Below are positions 6,052 through 7,032 of a DNA stretch of 7,032 nt, piece by piece (within the stretch, counting starts at the first letter, position 1; each line of letters begins with the position of its first letter). The stretch spans positions 1 to 7,032 of the forward strand of contig PWGT01000162.1 in assembly GCA_003554535.1 (NCBI GenBank), read 5' to 3'. The position numbers and the translations under genes are program-made. A model generated the notes under the pieces. That model ran no database searches, had not been told where the DNA came from, and saw nothing but the letters and a program-made list of their open reading frames with translations. The stretch comes from Syntrophomonadaceae bacterium (GTDB taxonomy: Bacteria; Bacillota_D; Dethiobacteria; DTU022; PWGO01).

Positions 6052-6665
6052 TATTTTATACTTTTAACGATAATAGCCGGCAGGTGGGCATAATCTTCCG
6101 TGGGGAGATAGGAAGAAGCATTGGCATCAAATAGGATGTTTGCCGTAGTGGAGAATTCCTCATCTCCCGGGTGAAGAATAAAGGCAATGGGAACCCGGGG
6201 TAAAACGGGGATTACCATGCAATATTCTCCCAACTGCGGGTTGCGAAAGCCTCCGGCTTGGGAGGCGGCTTCTATAAACTGCTGAGGAGAATCTCCAAAT
6301 GTCTTCAAAAAAGGCGTAATGGCTCTTTTGCGGAAAGGATCAATATAAATTTCCCCTCCAGGAAGTTCTTTAAAAGAGATCCACTTGCCTGCCAACGGAG
6401 TTCCATCGGCAGTGTTTAGGTAATGTAATAAAATAATAGAAAGATATAAAGAAGCTTTTTCTCCTTTGCTATCCCATATTTCTCCGGAAGGATGTTTTAC
6501 CTGATAAAGCTCCTGGATGAAAAAGACATTGAGCATCTGCTGAGAGGGGTCGTACTCCACGGCGGCATTCTGGGCAATTTCTACTGGATCTTTATTTGCA
6601 AATTCGTTCAAAGCATATTCGTGAGTAGTATCCAGGTTCATAAAACTTCTATTTTTATTTGTCAT
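6051..6665 (-). CDS. DUF3786 domain-containing protein, function unknown
   Basis: The protein matches my memory of the DUF3786 family. It has KWISFKELPGGEIYIDPFRK (94-113), then RAITPFLKTFG (114-124), and near the C-terminus HPGDEEFSTTANILFDANAS (165-184) with YLPTED (186-191), the most conserved blocks of the family. It is soluble: no signal peptide, no membrane helix, one cysteine (Cys149). Its biochemical role is not known. Family members occur mainly in anaerobes, often near corrinoid or metal-related genes, but I cannot verify that here. I chose the ATG at 6663-6665 (204 residues) because AGGAGG (6675-6680) lies 9 bases before it. The ATG at 6728 would add 21 residues unlike the family and has no SD. 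The gene is convergent with the ABC importer and stands alone. Confidence 0.8.
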   Translation of the reverse strand: MTNKNRSFMNLDTTHEYALNEFANKDPVEIAQNAAVEYDPSQQMLNVFFIQELYQVKHPSGEIWDSKGEKASLYLSIILLHYLNTADGTPLAGKWISFKELPGGEIYIDPFRKRAITPFLKTFGDSPQQFIEAASQAGGFRNPQLGEYCMVIPVLPRVPIAFILHPGDEEFSTTANILFDANASSYLPTEDYAHLPAIIVKSIK

Positions 6666-6719
6666 TACAGTGGCCCTCCTTGATTTAGGCGTATAGTTAA
6701 CAGTAGCTTGCTTATATAA

Positions 6720-6772
6720 CAGTAACATAATAGACCATTATGTTGTCCAGTAACAAATTATCCAGTAACAAA
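6720..6772. repeat. Three CAGTAACA repeats upstream of the DUF3786 gene
   Basis: CAGTAACA occurs at 6720-6727, 6748-6755 and 6763-6770. The last two belong to a tandem of TCCAGTAACAAA (6746-6757, 6761-6772) with a 15-base period. The shared GTAACA core is the same as in the half-site cluster upstream of the ABC importer at 2684-2764. The position around the promoter suggests operator sites for a DNA-binding regulator. Confidence 0.5.
6727..6756 (-). promoter_or_regulatory. Promoter-like sequence of the DUF3786 gene
   Basis: On the minus strand TTGTTA (6756-6751) and TATTAT (6732-6727) are separated by 18 bases, close to the housekeeping sigma consensus. Transcription would begin near 6720, giving a leader of about 55 bases before the start codon. 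The -35 box coincides with one GTAACA-type repeat, and another such repeat overlaps the -10/start region, as expected for regulation by the factor that binds them. A perfect 8-bp inverted repeat (6724-6731 AACATAAT / 6737-6744 ATTATGTT) overlaps the -10 box. Confidence 0.4.
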
Positions 6773-6780
6773 GTAGTTTT

Positions 6781-6900
6781 CTTTAATCCTGCTGCTCAAA
6801 TTACCATGATTTTAACACATTTGGGTTTAAAAGGACAATAAATATATGGGTTAGACTTATTTTAAACAATGAAGATTGTATTTTTTTATCATATAATTAT
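6781..6900. other. AT-rich intergenic DNA, nothing recognised
   Basis: Between the GTAACA repeats and the IS200/IS605-like left end I see no reading frame with an SD, no stable GC-rich hairpin and no RNA gene. The insertion boundary of the mobile element probably falls toward the right side of this stretch, but I cannot fix it without the right end or an empty site. Confidence 0.4.
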
Positions 6901-6918
6901 AGAATTAAGCTGGGAAAA

Positions 6919-6938
6919 CCTCGGACTTTAGTCCGAGG
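6919..6938. mobile_element. Subterminal hairpin of an IS200/IS605-type left end
   Basis: CCTCGGAC (6919-6926) and GTCCGAGG (6931-6938) form a perfect 8-bp stem with loop TTTA. It stands about 45 bases before the start of a transposase-like frame. IS200/IS605 elements lack terminal inverted repeats and carry such hairpins near each end, which the Y1 transposase recognises as single-stranded DNA. The position just before the transposase promoter fits the left end. The right end lies outside the window. Confidence 0.55.
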
Positions 6939-6950
6939 ATGAGAGGCGAC

Positions 6951-6979
6951 TTTACTTTTTACAATGCACATGGTATAAT
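6951..6979 (+). promoter_or_regulatory. Promoter of the IS200/IS605-type transposase gene
   Basis: TTTACT (6951-6956) and a perfect TATAAT (6974-6979) are separated by exactly 17 bases. The expected transcription start, about 7 bases past the -10 box, falls at or within a base or two of the A of the start codon at 6986. No SD is present between them, so the message would be leaderless or nearly so. Confidence 0.65.
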
Positions 6980-6985
6980 AACAAT

Positions 6986-7032
6986 ATGATAAATACAGGT
7001 AAAACACGTCATGCAACATATATAATAAACTA
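6986..7032 (+). CDS. tnpA: IS200/IS605-family TnpA (Y1) transposase, 5' end only
   Basis: The first 15 codons read MINTGKTRHATYIIN and the window ends within the next codon (TA-). This opening matches the usual TnpA start, a short basic stretch, then T-x-H-x-x-Y-x-x-x-Y/N before the YHxVxxxKYR block that would come next. TnpA is the HUH-type single-strand transposase that cuts and joins the ends of the element. Support comes from the hairpin and strong promoter directly upstream. The start codon has no SD, in contrast to the other genes here. The element may also carry tnpB beyond the window. With only 15 codons visible, the call rests on pattern and context. Confidence 0.6.
   Translation, partial: MINTGKTRHATYIIN

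Noticed and set aside
6666..6728. Longer DUF3786 start at 6728
   Set aside because: The extra 21 residues have no SD, do not resemble the family and overlap the promoter and repeat region.
6746..6772. Short tandem repeat as a CRISPR array or replication iterons
   Set aside because: Only two 15-base units plus one distant core; no spacers, no DnaA-box cluster and no replication or cas gene nearby.

Overview
The window looks like chromosomal DNA of an anaerobic, moderately low-GC Gram-positive bacterium (Clostridia, perhaps a Peptococcaceae- or Syntrophomonadaceae-like lineage). The evidence is strong AGGAGG-type Shine-Dalgarno (SD) sites before nearly every gene, a solute-binding protein built as a lipoprotein, a DUF3786 gene, and intergenic GGGACA/TGTCCC repeats of a kind I associate with such genomes. 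The taxonomic placement is inference.

Layout from left to right: (1) 1-222, a GC-rich stretch without a credible gene, ending in copies of the GGGACA repeat. (2) 223-2031, minus strand, a complete AMP-forming long-chain acyl-CoA synthetase. Upstream lie a wide inverted repeat (2057-2102) and a 26-codon ORF with a perfect SD (2114-2194), which may be the stump of an HpaB/4-hydroxybutyryl-CoA dehydratase-type gene. (3) 2195-2968, about 770 bases without a protein gene of normal size. Its left part looks like decayed DNA. Its right part (about 2680-2910) holds a hairpin with T-tracts, four GTAACA/TGTTAC half-sites, a foldable leader with two mini-ORFs, and a strong intrinsic terminator just before the next operon. 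(4) 2969-5988, plus strand, a three-gene ABC importer of the iron-siderophore/cobalamin/heme type: lipoprotein binding protein, FecCD permease, ATPase. The last two genes overlap by four bases. (5) 5989-6051, a convergent gap filled by another copy of the repeat. (6) 6051-6665, minus strand, a DUF3786 protein of unknown function whose upstream region again carries GTAACA half-sites around a promoter-like sequence. (7) 6900-7032, the left end of an IS200/IS605-type element: subterminal hairpin, near-consensus promoter, and the first 15 codons of a Y1 transposase that appears to be translated leaderless.

How the parts work together: the importer is a complete unit. The binding protein captures a metal chelate or corrinoid/heme-like ligand outside the membrane, and the permease and ATPase carry it in. 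The operon seems to be controlled at two levels, by the GTAACA-type sites and by the terminator in its leader. No cobalamin riboswitch consensus is visible, so the ligand is undetermined. The same half-site clusters upstream of the DUF3786 gene, which suggests co-regulation with the importer. The acyl-CoA synthetase is a separate lipid or fatty-acid function. The GGGACA repeats directly follow the stop codons of both minus-strand genes and, read in that direction, have the form of intrinsic terminators.
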